Shown: positions 51,778 through 60,068 of the stretch, piece by piece
Layout of the letters: the number at the start of each line of letters is the position of its first letter
How positions within the stretch are numbered: position 1 is the stretch's first letter
NCBI RefSeq assembly: GCF_000764185.1
Contig: NZ_JQEC01000006.1
Span: 62,001-126,000 of the forward strand
From: Colwellia psychrerythraea
GTDB lineage: Bacteria > Pseudomonadota > Gammaproteobacteria > Enterobacterales > Alteromonadaceae
Length of the DNA: 64,000 nt
Reading direction: 5' to 3'
Program-made: the position numbers and the translations under genes
Notes under the pieces: model-generated
What the model was told of the DNA's origin: nothing
What the model saw: only the letters and a program-made list of their open reading frames with translations
The model's database searches: none

Positions 51778-54700
51778 ATGTTTAATAAAATGATTGATTG
51801 GTCGATCAATAATCGACTATTGGTAGTTATCGCACTGATCGCCACTATGGTGGCAGCTGTTATGGTGATCCCCAAGTTAAATTTAGATGCTTTTCCCGAC
51901 GTAACTAATGTTCAAGTAGCGATAAATACTGAAGCGCCTGGCTTAGCAGCAGAGGAAGTTGAGCAGTTAATAACTTATCCTATTGAAGCTGTCATGTATG
52001 CACTGCCTGATGTAGAGCAAGTTCGTTCAATTTCAAAAACAGGTTTGTCGGGGGTTACCGTAGTATTTAAAGAAGGTACCGACATCTATTTTGCTCGCCA
52101 ACTGGTATTCGAACGTTTGCAAGCAGCAAAAGAATTAATTCCCCAAGGCGTAGGCACACCAGCAATGGGACCTAATACCTCGGGTTTGGGTCAAATATTT
52201 CAGTACTTGTTAATTGCTGACAAGGATTCTGGCTATGATTCTATGACCTTAAGGAGTTTAAATGACTGGATAGTGAAGTTATTGGTGATGCCGGTTGATG
52301 GTGTTACCGATGTTTTGTCTTTTGGCGGTAATGTTAGGCAATATCAGGTTAATATTGAACCCAGTAAATTGTTGTCATATCAATTAATCCAAGACGATAT
52401 TGTTACCGCACTTGAGAACAATAATGCCAATGTTGGTGGTTGGTACATGAGTCGCGGACAAGAGCAATTAGTTATTCGTGGTACAGGTTGGTTTAATAGT
52501 GGCGAAGCAGGTTTAGACGATATTAGACAAGTACCGGTGAAAACGGTTGCTGGTACTGTGGTTACTATTGATGATATAGCTAAGGTTTCATTAGGCAGTG
52601 AGATTCGTCAAGGTGCGGTTACTATGACCCGCAGAGACGCAGAAGGTAATATTGAAAACTTAGGTGAAGTGGTTACTGGCATAGTGTTAAAACGTATGGG
52701 GGCAAATACCAAAGCCACTATTGATGGTATTAGTGCACGTATTCCTATGATTAACCAAGCGTTGCCCAAAGGTGTACGTTTTGAGCCGTTTTATGATCAA
52801 GCGGACTTAATTACTAAAGCGGTTGATACTGTGGTTGAAGCCTTAGCCTTAGCGTTTATCTTTATTGCCATAGTGTTGGCACTGTTTTTAATGAATCTTC
52901 GTGCCACATTTTTAGTACTGATTTCAATTCCTATTTCTATCGCTATTGCGTTAATGGTGATGTCTTGGCTAGGCTTATCGGCTAACTTAATGTCGTTAGG
53001 TGGTATTGCGGTTGCTATTGGGATGTTGGTTGATGGCTCAGTAGTGATGGTTGAAAATATGGTTAAACATCTTAATAGACCTGATGCCACTCATTATAAA
53101 AATGCCCAAGCAAGAAATCCAGATACGGATGCTGATCCGCACATTTTTGATTCACACTGCGTAGAAAGTGATGAAGCTGGCATTCCTTTACGATTAAAAG
53201 CAGCCGGTAGAGAAGTCGCCCGTCCGGTATTCTTTGCTGCTTCCATAATTTTAGTGGTATTTATGCCGCTATTTAGTTTTGAAGGAGTTGAAGCTAAACT
53301 GTTTCAACCTATGGCCATCAGTATTATTTTAGCAGTGGTTTCGGCTATTTTAGTGGCATTACTTGTAGTACCGGCTTTAGCGACTTATATGTTTAACAAA
53401 GGCGTTAAAGAAAAAGAAAGTTTTGTCTTAAAACCATTAAACAAGCTTTATCGCAAAGGGCTTAAAGCAGCAATGAAGCACACAAGAGTAGTTATTGCTG
53501 CTTCAGTTTTATTGTTTATTGGTGCAGCTTCTTTAGTGCCACAAATTGGTACTGAGTTTGTGCCTGAGCTAGAAGAGGGTACTATTAATCTAAGAGCAAC
53601 TTTGGCGCCTTCATCAAGTTTGCAAACTGCCTTGTCGGTGGCCCCCATTCTTGAAGCAATGTTAATGGAATTCCCTGAAGTAGAGTACACCCTCAGCCGA
53701 ATTGGTCGTGCAGAAATTGGTGGTGATCCAGAGCCAGTCAATAACATTGAAATATACATTGGTCTAAAACCCGTTTCAGAGTGGAGCAGCGCAAGTAATC
53801 GCTTTGAATTACAGGGTTTAATGGAAGAGAAACTTGAACAGTTTCCAGGCTTATTACTTAACTTTTCACAGCCGATTGCTACGCGTGTTGATGAATTACT
53901 TTCTGGGGTTAAAGCACAACTTGCTATTAAGTTGTTTGGTCCTGAATTAGATATTCTGGCAAGTAAAGGTCAAGAAATTGAAGCCGCTATTAAGAAAATT
54001 GCTGGCGCTAGAGATGTAGCCTTAGAGCAAATAGCTGGCGAAGCACAACTAGTTATTAAACCAAAAAGACAACAGCTATCACGATATGGCTTGTCGGTTG
54101 GTGATGTCATGGCCGTGGTTAAAGATGGCATTGGCGGCGTTAGTGCTGGGCAAATAATCAATGGTAATGAACGCTACGATATTTATGTGCGTTTTGAAGA
54201 AAAGTATCGTGATAATCAAGAAGCTATTGCTGACCTTAGAATACAATCACCTACCGGTGCTTGGGTACGTTTAGGCGATATTGCTACCGTTAGCTTTGAG
54301 TCTGGTCCACCACAAGTACGCCGTGATGACGTGCAAAGACGTGTGGTTATTCAGGCCAATGTACAAGGCCGAGACATGGGCAGTGTGGTTAACGACATTC
54401 GCAAAGCTATTGATGACAAAGTGGAGTTGCCCGCAGGTTACTCTGTGGTTATTGGTGGTCAGTTTGAAAACCAACAACGCGCACAGCAACGTCTTGCTGT
54501 AGTAGTGCCGTTATCACTAGCGCTAATTGCTTTACTACTTTATTTTGCCTTTGGCTCGGTTGGTCAAGCGATGCTGATATTAGTGAATGTACCATTGGCA
54601 GTTATTGGCGGTATTTTCTCGCTCTATATGTCCGGGCAATACTTATCAGTGCCAAGCTCAGTCGGTTTTATCACCTTATTTGGTGTCGCCGTACTTAACG

Positions 54701-54993
54701 GTGTGGTGATGGTAGAAAGCATCAATCAACTGGTTAAGGATGGTATTGATACTTCAAAGGCGGTTTTTGATGGGGCGGTATCACGTTTACGCCCGGTATT
54801 GATGACGGCTATTACTTCGGCATTAGGTTTGATCCCAATGTTGATGTCAAACGGTGTTGGCGCTGAAATTCAACGACCACTGGCCAGTGTTATTGTTGGT
54901 GGCTTAGTGACCGCAACGTTATTAACTTTATTTGTTTTGCCGGTATTGTATCCATGGTTTTCTAAAACAAAAATTGCCCAGCTAACACGTTAG
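51778..54993 (+). CDS. Heavy-metal RND efflux pump (CzcA/CusA family)
   Basis: Inner-membrane proton-driven pump, 1071 aa, with the RND layout of twelve helices and two large periplasmic loops. The TM4 motif reads AIGMLVDGSVVMVEN with Asp419 and Glu426: it lacks the Asp-Phe-Gly of divalent-cation CzcA pumps and resembles the Ala-Ile-Gly of CusA-like ones, but keeps Asp-Gly. The loop after TM4 has His, Asp and Cys residues (HYKNAQARNPDTDADPHIFD). N-terminal LNLDAFPDVTNVQVAINTEA and the conserved REVARPVFFA are typical of the HME group. AAGGAATG precedes the ATG, 15 bases after the adaptor. The metal (Cu/Ag or Zn/Co/Cd) is not settled. Confidence 0.92.
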   Translation: MFNKMIDWSINNRLLVVIALIATMVAAVMVIPKLNLDAFPDVTNVQVAINTEAPGLAAEEVEQLITYPIEAVMYALPDVEQVRSISKTGLSGVTVVFKEGTDIYFARQLVFERLQAAKELIPQGVGTPAMGPNTSGLGQIFQYLLIADKDSGYDSMTLRSLNDWIVKLLVMPVDGVTDVLSFGGNVRQYQVNIEPSKLLSYQLIQDDIVTALENNNANVGGWYMSRGQEQLVIRGTGWFNSGEAGLDDIRQVPVKTVAGTVVTIDDIAKVSLGSEIRQGAVTMTRRDAEGNIENLGEVVTGIVLKRMGANTKATIDGISARIPMINQALPKGVRFEPFYDQADLITKAVDTVVEALALAFIFIAIVLALFLMNLRATFLVLISIPISIAIALMVMSWLGLSANLMSLGGIAVAIGMLVDGSVVMVENMVKHLNRPDATHYKNAQARNPDTDADPHIFDSHCVESDEAGIPLRLKAAGREVARPVFFAASIILVVFMPLFSFEGVEAKLFQPMAISIILAVVSAILVALLVVPALATYMFNKGVKEKESFVLKPLNKLYRKGLKAAMKHTRVVIAASVLLFIGAASLVPQIGTEFVPELEEGTINLRATLAPSSSLQTALSVAPILEAMLMEFPEVEYTLSRIGRAEIGGDPEPVNNIEIYIGLKPVSEWSSASNRFELQGLMEEKLEQFPGLLLNFSQPIATRVDELLSGVKAQLAIKLFGPELDILASKGQEIEAAIKKIAGARDVALEQIAGEAQLVIKPKRQQLSRYGLSVGDVMAVVKDGIGGVSAGQIINGNERYDIYVRFEEKYRDNQEAIADLRIQSPTGAWVRLGDIATVSFESGPPQVRRDDVQRRVVIQANVQGRDMGSVVNDIRKAIDDKVELPAGYSVVIGGQFENQQRAQQRLAVVVPLSLALIALLLYFAFGSVGQAMLILVNVPLAVIGGIFSLYMSGQYLSVPSSVGFITLFGVAVLNGVVMVESINQLVKDGIDTSKAVFDGAVSRLRPVLMTAITSALGLIPMLMSNGVGAEIQRPLASVIVGGLVTATLLTLFVLPVLYPWFSKTKIAQLTR

Positions 54994-55004
54994 TAAAAAA
55001 TTCG

Positions 55005-55055
55005 CCTGTTGCCATTCAAGTGTACGATGAAACTTGCATCTTGATTGGTAACAGG
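55005..55055. repeat. Imperfect inverted repeat after the efflux pump gene
   Basis: CCTGTTGCCATTCAAG (55005-55020) faces CTTGATTGGTAACAGG (55040-55055) with two mismatches, one of which would be a G-U pair in RNA, around a 19-base loop. There is no T run after it, so it may protect the 3' end of the efflux mRNA rather than terminate it. Confidence 0.55.
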
Positions 55056-55120
55056 TATATATAAATATGCAGAATGCAGCGGAAATTAGCTGTTTGCATT
55101 TTGCTTTGTCATTGGGGATA

Positions 55121-55157
55121 AAATTCCTGCTAAAATTTGGCAGGAATTTAGTTTTTA
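55121..55157 (+). terminator. Rho-independent terminator of the metal-efflux operon
   Basis: AAATTCCTGC (55121-55130) pairs perfectly with GCAGGAATTT (55140-55149) around a 9-base loop, followed by AGTTTTTA. It is 128 bases past the pump stop codon and the only good terminator before polA. Confidence 0.82.
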
Positions 55158-55375
55158 TAAATAAAACTTATCATAAATATTTTTATTTAACTGGTGGATC
55201 TGTTGCTAGCTATTGTCCTTACTCGCTTATGTTTTTTTGTTCTTTCAAAGTGTAACTTTTCTGTAAAAAAATTTTAATAATACGCTGGTAATCACGCCAA
55301 ATTCTGATAATCTCTTACCTCGTTATTTTCATCAGTTGATTTTTTATACAACTAAAAAATAACTTGATAATAAAA

Positions 55376-55384
55376 TTATCCACA
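55376..55384 (+). promoter_or_regulatory. DnaA box (perfect consensus)
   Basis: TTATCCACA matches the 9-base DnaA box consensus exactly. It lies in A+T-rich DNA 345 bases upstream of polA. Confidence 0.6.
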
Positions 55385-55521
55385 TAGTATAAAAATAAAA
55401 ACATTGCGCATTAAAAGGCTTTAGTGGTCTGTCTTTTTTCAATGAAATCAAATATTTATATCAGTGAAGTCAGATTTGCCTCGCGCAATTACCTGGCTAC
55501 TTTTCGTACTTGATCACAAGG

Positions 55522-55530
55522 TTATCCACA
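55522..55530 (+). promoter_or_regulatory. DnaA box (perfect consensus), GATC-flanked
   Basis: This is a second exact TTATCCACA in the same orientation, 146 bases after the first and 199 bases before polA. GATC sites lie at 55512, 55535 and 55543. DnaA has been reported to stimulate polA in E. coli, which makes a regulatory role plausible. Confidence 0.6.
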
Positions 55531-55582
55531 AGAGGATCAATGATCTAGGCAATTAAGCACACTGATAAAGTGGAGCCAACTT

Positions 55583-55669
55583 ATACCAATTCCATTATCT
55601 TCAATCAATGCCTTGCCTCTAAGCCTTTTAACTCTCTCTGAATGGGAACAAACTTAATGGACTTGGTAT
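55583..55669. repeat. MITE-like element, short copy (87 bp)
   Basis: Ends are ATACCAATTCCATTA (55583-55597) and TAATGGACTTGGTAT (55655-55669), complementary with one mismatch. Inside, 55602-55621 is the exact complement of TAGAGGCAAGGCATTGATTG found at 59768-59787 in the larger element. There is no coding capacity. It sits between the DnaA boxes and polA, so the polA promoter may be inside it or just next to it. Confidence 0.75.
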
Positions 55670-55728
55670 TATGCTTTGTGGCATGCTTAGCCACCTTTAG
55701 CTTATTTTAGTCGCTTCGCGTATTTCTT

Positions 55729-58527
55729 ATGACAACTTCTGCAACCCCACCTGATGCTAATAACAGCCAATCACCCTTGATATTAGTCGATGGATCTTCG
55801 TATTTATTTCGAGCCTATCACGTGCCCTATTTGCAAGCACTTTCCACCGCAGATGGCCAACCAACAGGAGCCATCACCGGTGTATTAAATATGCTGCGTA
55901 GTTTGAAAAAAGACTACCCTAATGGCAATATCATCGCGATTTTTGATGCGAAAGGTAAAACCTTTCGTAATGATATGTACCCAGAATACAAAGCCAATCG
56001 TCCACCAATGCCGGATGACTTACGCACACAAATAGCACCTTTGCATGAAATTATTACTGCCATGGGTTTACCTTTATTGGTTATCCCTGGTGTTGAGGCT
56101 GATGATGTTATCGGCACTTTGGCTAAACAAGCTGATGAATTAGGTATCGAAACCGTCATTTCGACCGGTGATAAAGATATGGCGCAGCTAGTAACCGAGC
56201 ATGTGCGTTTGATTAATACCATGACCGACGTTGAGATGGATGTTGCCGGCGTTAGTGAAAAATTTGGCGTGCGTCCTGATCAAATCATCGACTATCTTGC
56301 CTTGATGGGCGATAAAGTTGATAACATTCCTGGTGTAGTAAAGTGTGGACCAAAAACAGCAGTTAAATGGTTAGCAGAACATGGCACTATGGCTGAAGTT
56401 ATTGCTAATGCCGATAAAGTGAAAGGTAAAATAGGCGAGAATTTACGTGATGCTTTAGAGCAGCTGCCTCTGTCTTATCAATTAGCCACGATTAAATGTG
56501 ACGTTGAATTAGAGCAAACTGCAGGACAATTAGCTGCTAGTGAACCTGACATTGCCGCGTTAAGTGAACTCTATCAAAAATTTGAATTAAAACGTCTATT
56601 AGCAGACTTAGGTAAAGGCGGCAGTGAGGCAAGTTCTACTGGTGCAAGTAAATCATCTAAGTCATCGGGTTCTGCCGGTGAACAAGCTGCTGAAATCCAG
56701 ACGGTGACAGTTGCTGAGAGCGAATACGATATAATCCTAGAAAAAGCACACTTCAGCCAGTGGCTGGAAAATTTACAAGAATGTGATGTTTTCGCCTTTG
56801 ATACCGAAACCACCAGTGTTGATTATATGAAAGCCGAATTAGTCGGAGTATCTTTTGCCATTGAAGTCGGTAAAGCTGCTTATGTGCCCTTGACTCATGA
56901 TTATGAAGATGCACCAGAGCAACTTGATAAAGACTGGGTATTAGCGCAATTAAAACCGTTACTCGAAAGCAAAACCATTAAAAAAATTGGTCAAAACTTA
57001 AAGTATGATGCCAATGTACTAAGTCATTATGATATCGCTTTGCAAGGCATTGAGTTTGATACCATGATTGAGTCTTATTGTTTTAATAGCGTTGCCACTC
57101 GCCATAATATGGACGCACTAGCACTAAAATATCTTGATTATAAAACAGTAAAATTTGAAGACATTGCTGGTAAAGGCGCTAAACAGCTTACTTTTAACCA
57201 AGTTGAAATTGAAACGGCTGGTCATTATGCTGCGGAAGATGCTGATATTACATTGCGCTTACATAAGGCTATATTTCCTGCGTTGGAGCAGTCAGCCTCA
57301 CAACTAAGTGTGTTTAATGAAATCGAAATGCCATTATTACCAGTGCTTGCACGCATGGAGCAAACGGGTGTATTGATTGATAGTGATATATTAGCCGATC
57401 AAAGCCGGACCTTAGGGCAACGCTTAGACGAACTAGAAATTGAAGCACATAATTTAGCCGGAAGAAGTTTTAACCTGGCTTCACCAAAGCAACTACAGCA
57501 AATTCTTTTTGAAGAGTTACAAATTCCGGTCATCAAAAAGACGCCAAAGGGTGCACCTTCAACAGCAGAAGAAGTATTGCAAGAACTTGCACTTGATTAC
57601 CCATTGCCTAAAGTCATTCTAGAGAATAGAGGTCTAAGTAAACTCAAGTCGACTTATACTGACAAGTTACCGTTAATGATTAGCGACAAAACCGGACGTT
57701 TGCATACTTCGTATCATCAAGCGGTTACGGCGACAGGGCGTTTATCTTCAACCGATCCAAACTTACAGAACATTCCAATTCGTAGTGAGCAAGGCCGTAA
57801 AATTCGCCAAGCTTTTATTGCCCCTAAAGATCATAAGATAGTGGCAATAGATTACTCACAAATTGAATTACGCATCATGGCACATCTGTCGAACGATAAA
57901 GGTTTAGTTACCGCTTTTAGTGAAGGCAAAGATATTCATAAAGCAACAGCAGCAGAAATATTTGCCGTTGAGCTTGATGAAGTGACTACAGATCAACGTC
58001 GCAGTGCTAAAGCCATTAACTTTGGTTTGATTTATGGCATGTCAGCCTTTGGTTTAGCCAAACAATTAAATATTGGCCGTAAGCAAGCACAAGAATACCA
58101 AGATAAATATTTCCAACGTTACCCTGGCGTATTAACCTACATGGAAGATACTCGCCAACTAGCGAGTGAGCAGGGTTATGTGGAAACCTTATACGGTCGC
58201 CGCTTATATTTACCAGATATTAATGCTAAAAATGGAATGCGTAAAAAAGCGGCTGAACGTGCAGCAATCAATGCGCCGATGCAGGGTACAGCTGCAGATA
58301 TCATTAAAAAGGCGATGTTAGCAGTAGATTTATGGTTGTTAGAGCAAAATGATGACCGGATCAAAATGACCATGCAAGTGCACGATGAACTGATCTTTGA
58401 AATACACCAAGATATTGTTGAAGAAACTACCGCGAAATTAGTGATATTGATGAATGATGCAGTAGAGTTAAGCGTACCGTTAATTGCTGAAGCAGGCATT
58501 GGCGATAATTGGGATGAAGCTCACTAA
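55729..58527 (+). CDS. polA: DNA polymerase I
   Basis: Repair and Okazaki-fragment-processing polymerase, 932 aa, full length with all three domains. The N-terminal 5'-3' exonuclease has LILVDGSSYLFRAYHVPYL, GVEADDVIGTLA and STGDKDMAQLV. A Ser/Gly-rich linker covers about residues 295-325. The 3'-5' exonuclease has FAFDTETTS with Asp358 and Glu360, so proofreading should be intact. The polymerase has Asp708 (VAIDYSQIELRIMAHLS), RRSAKAINFGLIYGMSAFGL and Asp886 (QVHDELIFE). A terminator follows at 58612. Confidence 0.97.
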   Translation: MTTSATPPDANNSQSPLILVDGSSYLFRAYHVPYLQALSTADGQPTGAITGVLNMLRSLKKDYPNGNIIAIFDAKGKTFRNDMYPEYKANRPPMPDDLRTQIAPLHEIITAMGLPLLVIPGVEADDVIGTLAKQADELGIETVISTGDKDMAQLVTEHVRLINTMTDVEMDVAGVSEKFGVRPDQIIDYLALMGDKVDNIPGVVKCGPKTAVKWLAEHGTMAEVIANADKVKGKIGENLRDALEQLPLSYQLATIKCDVELEQTAGQLAASEPDIAALSELYQKFELKRLLADLGKGGSEASSTGASKSSKSSGSAGEQAAEIQTVTVAESEYDIILEKAHFSQWLENLQECDVFAFDTETTSVDYMKAELVGVSFAIEVGKAAYVPLTHDYEDAPEQLDKDWVLAQLKPLLESKTIKKIGQNLKYDANVLSHYDIALQGIEFDTMIESYCFNSVATRHNMDALALKYLDYKTVKFEDIAGKGAKQLTFNQVEIETAGHYAAEDADITLRLHKAIFPALEQSASQLSVFNEIEMPLLPVLARMEQTGVLIDSDILADQSRTLGQRLDELEIEAHNLAGRSFNLASPKQLQQILFEELQIPVIKKTPKGAPSTAEEVLQELALDYPLPKVILENRGLSKLKSTYTDKLPLMISDKTGRLHTSYHQAVTATGRLSSTDPNLQNIPIRSEQGRKIRQAFIAPKDHKIVAIDYSQIELRIMAHLSNDKGLVTAFSEGKDIHKATAAEIFAVELDEVTTDQRRSAKAINFGLIYGMSAFGLAKQLNIGRKQAQEYQDKYFQRYPGVLTYMEDTRQLASEQGYVETLYGRRLYLPDINAKNGMRKKAAERAAINAPMQGTAADIIKKAMLAVDLWLLEQNDDRIKMTMQVHDELIFEIHQDIVEETTAKLVILMNDAVELSVPLIAEAGIGDNWDEAH

Positions 58528-58611
58528 CTTTATAATCCATTAAAACCTCGTCAATAACAATCTATCTCAATTGATGCGGTTATTTATGTGCAGATAATAA
58601 TTGAGAATGTA

Positions 58612-58645
58612 GCCATTAATCGTTAACACCTTTAGTGGCTTTTTT
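58612..58645 (+). terminator. Terminator of polA
   Basis: GCCATTAA (58612-58619) pairs with TTAGTGGC (58632-58639), with one G-U pair, followed directly by TTTTTT. It lies about 85 bases past the polA stop. I looked for a Spot 42-like RNA in this spacer, where enterics have one, and saw no similarity. Confidence 0.7.
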
Positions 58646-58649
58646 ATTG

Positions 58650-59600
58650 CTACGATTCTTCAGCATTTTTTGAACATTGGTAGCCAGTACTGATTAACCG
58701 ATCTAATTCACCACTTTGTTCAAATTGGCTAATGGCTATATTGATATCGTTGAGTATCTGCTTGTGTAACGGGGACTTTTTACTGATGGCAAAATATAAC
58801 GGTTGGTATTGTAAAGCGGGTTGCACCAGTTCAATTGCATCAAGTAAATGCTGTTTATCAACCGCTGATAAGTCAGCTACGTTCACGCTAAAAGTAAAAA
58901 CTTTAGGGTCGCCAATAATAAGATCAACACGGCTGGCGACTAGTAATTTAACCAGTTGTAATTCGTCAGCGGTCTCTATTACTGAAAACATTTGCGCAGC
59001 CATCATAGCATCGAATTCTTGAGTATTTTGATAACCACGAACCACGCCAATTGTTTTACCATTGAGCACAGACAAACCGTCATCTAAAATTAACGATTCA
59101 CCTTTGCGTTGAATTAACGAGACACTGCCACCAGAAAACGCATTAGACAAAGTAACTAACTCCCGACGGTTTTTTCCTAAATGATAATCTGACGGGGTAT
59201 TTTTTTCGATGTAATAGGTTGGAAATAATATGTCCACTTGATCCAGCTCAACTAGTTTTACTGATCTAGCCCAAGGGTAAAAGTGAATGTTTACTTGATA
59301 ACCCTGACTGGCAAGTATGGCAATGGCAAATTGAAATAACCACCCTTTATTACACAGCTCTTCACTAATGTAAGGCGGCCAATTTAAGCTCGCTAAATGT
59401 AATACCTTTAGCGAGCTCGAATTAAAGCGATAACCCTGACTGGTTTTTTCACCATAAACTATGTGTTTTTGGCCTTGAAGGTAATAACTAACCTTTAACT
59501 TATCCACATAGTTGTTACCTTCTACTACCGCAACTATTGTGAAATAAGCTATAAAAATAATGATATAAAGGTTTGTTTTTTGCGCTTTTGAACTAATCAT
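58650..59600 (-). CDS. Periplasmic solute-binding protein, family 3-like
   Basis: The 316-aa protein has an N-terminal hydrophobic segment (about residues 10-28, signal peptide or anchor). Its two-lobed SBP_bac_3-type domain has LHLASLNWPPYISEELCNKG near residue 67, WARSVKLVELDQVDILFPTY, GKTIGVVRGYQNTQEFDAMM, VDLIIGDPKVF, and YFAISKKSPLHKQILNDINI near the C-terminus. No permease or ATPase gene is adjacent, so it may be an orphan binding protein or a sensor-like protein, as is common in Alteromonadales. The ligand is unknown. It is convergent with polA. Confidence 0.82.
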   Translation of the reverse strand: MISSKAQKTNLYIIIFIAYFTIVAVVEGNNYVDKLKVSYYLQGQKHIVYGEKTSQGYRFNSSSLKVLHLASLNWPPYISEELCNKGWLFQFAIAILASQGYQVNIHFYPWARSVKLVELDQVDILFPTYYIEKNTPSDYHLGKNRRELVTLSNAFSGGSVSLIQRKGESLILDDGLSVLNGKTIGVVRGYQNTQEFDAMMAAQMFSVIETADELQLVKLLVASRVDLIIGDPKVFTFSVNVADLSAVDKQHLLDAIELVQPALQYQPLYFAISKKSPLHKQILNDINIAISQFEQSGELDRLISTGYQCSKNAEES

Positions 59601-60068
59601 GCGGCAAATAATATTAGTGTGCTTGAACGTTTAATAGATAACATAGTAAGTCATCTCATCTTGCTACTTATTATCTTTAACTTTAGCCGCTCAATGTATT
59701 TATTGCCTGTATTTAACTCATACCATTCCGTCTAAGAAAGTGACCGCTTAGCGAGAGTTTAAAGGTTTAGAGGCAAGGCATTGATTGCAAAGAATAGTTA
59801 TTCAGGAGAATATGCTCCTGCATTCTCTAAGAAGCTACATCCATGTAGCGTTATTGTTAAAATCAATAACGCAGCATATAAGCCTTTAAATCTCGCCCTT
59901 CGGGAGCGCATAAACATCATGATAAAGGCACAAAATTTGTTTGATGTAGAATAACTATATCTATACATATTTTGCTTGTTCTCATATTGTCCATGTCGTT
60001 CTAAGTGGCCACTTCTTTAGATGGATTGGTATTAATAAACCTGCCACCTATTTAGTATCTTGCTAGCG
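59601..60068. other. Intergenic region occupied by a MITE-like element
   Basis: This is the 468-base spacer between the solute-binding protein start and the end of the DASS transporter gene. Bases 59720-60032 are a MITE-like element. The rest is A+T-rich, with no gene or clear promoter recognised. Confidence 0.75.
59720..60032. mobile_element. MITE-like element, long copy (313 bp)
   Basis: The ends are 26-base imperfect inverted repeats: ATACCATTCCGTCTAAGAAA (59720-59739, continuing to 59745) and its counterpart ending GATGGATTGGTAT (60007-60032), with about five mismatches. The interior shares a 20-base block (59768-59787) with the 87-bp copy at 55583. It has a GCTACAT/ATGTAGC hairpin and no open frame of note. 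A non-autonomous element moved by an unseen transposase is the simplest reading; target-site duplications were not clear. Confidence 0.7.

Larger units (their letters stand above)
54994..55728. other. Long intergenic region between the efflux operon and polA
   Basis: These 735 bases carry no convincing gene. From left to right: an imperfect 16-base inverted repeat (55005-55020 with 55040-55055), a terminator (55121-55157), two perfect DnaA boxes (55376, 55522) in A+T-rich DNA, several GATC sites near the second box, and a MITE-like element (55583-55669) that ends 59 bases before polA. Confidence 0.75.

Noticed and set aside
55067..55255. 62-codon frame between the efflux pump and polA
   Set aside because: It runs across the terminator hairpin at 55121 and has no ribosome site or recognisable composition.
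55376..55560. Chromosomal replication origin
   Set aside because: There are only two DnaA boxes, no clear 13-mer unwinding repeats, and neither mnmG, mioC nor dnaA is next to it. A regulatory role is simpler.
58528..58649. Spot 42-like small RNA after polA
   Set aside because: Position matches enterics, but the sequence shows only a simple terminator and no similarity to the known RNA.
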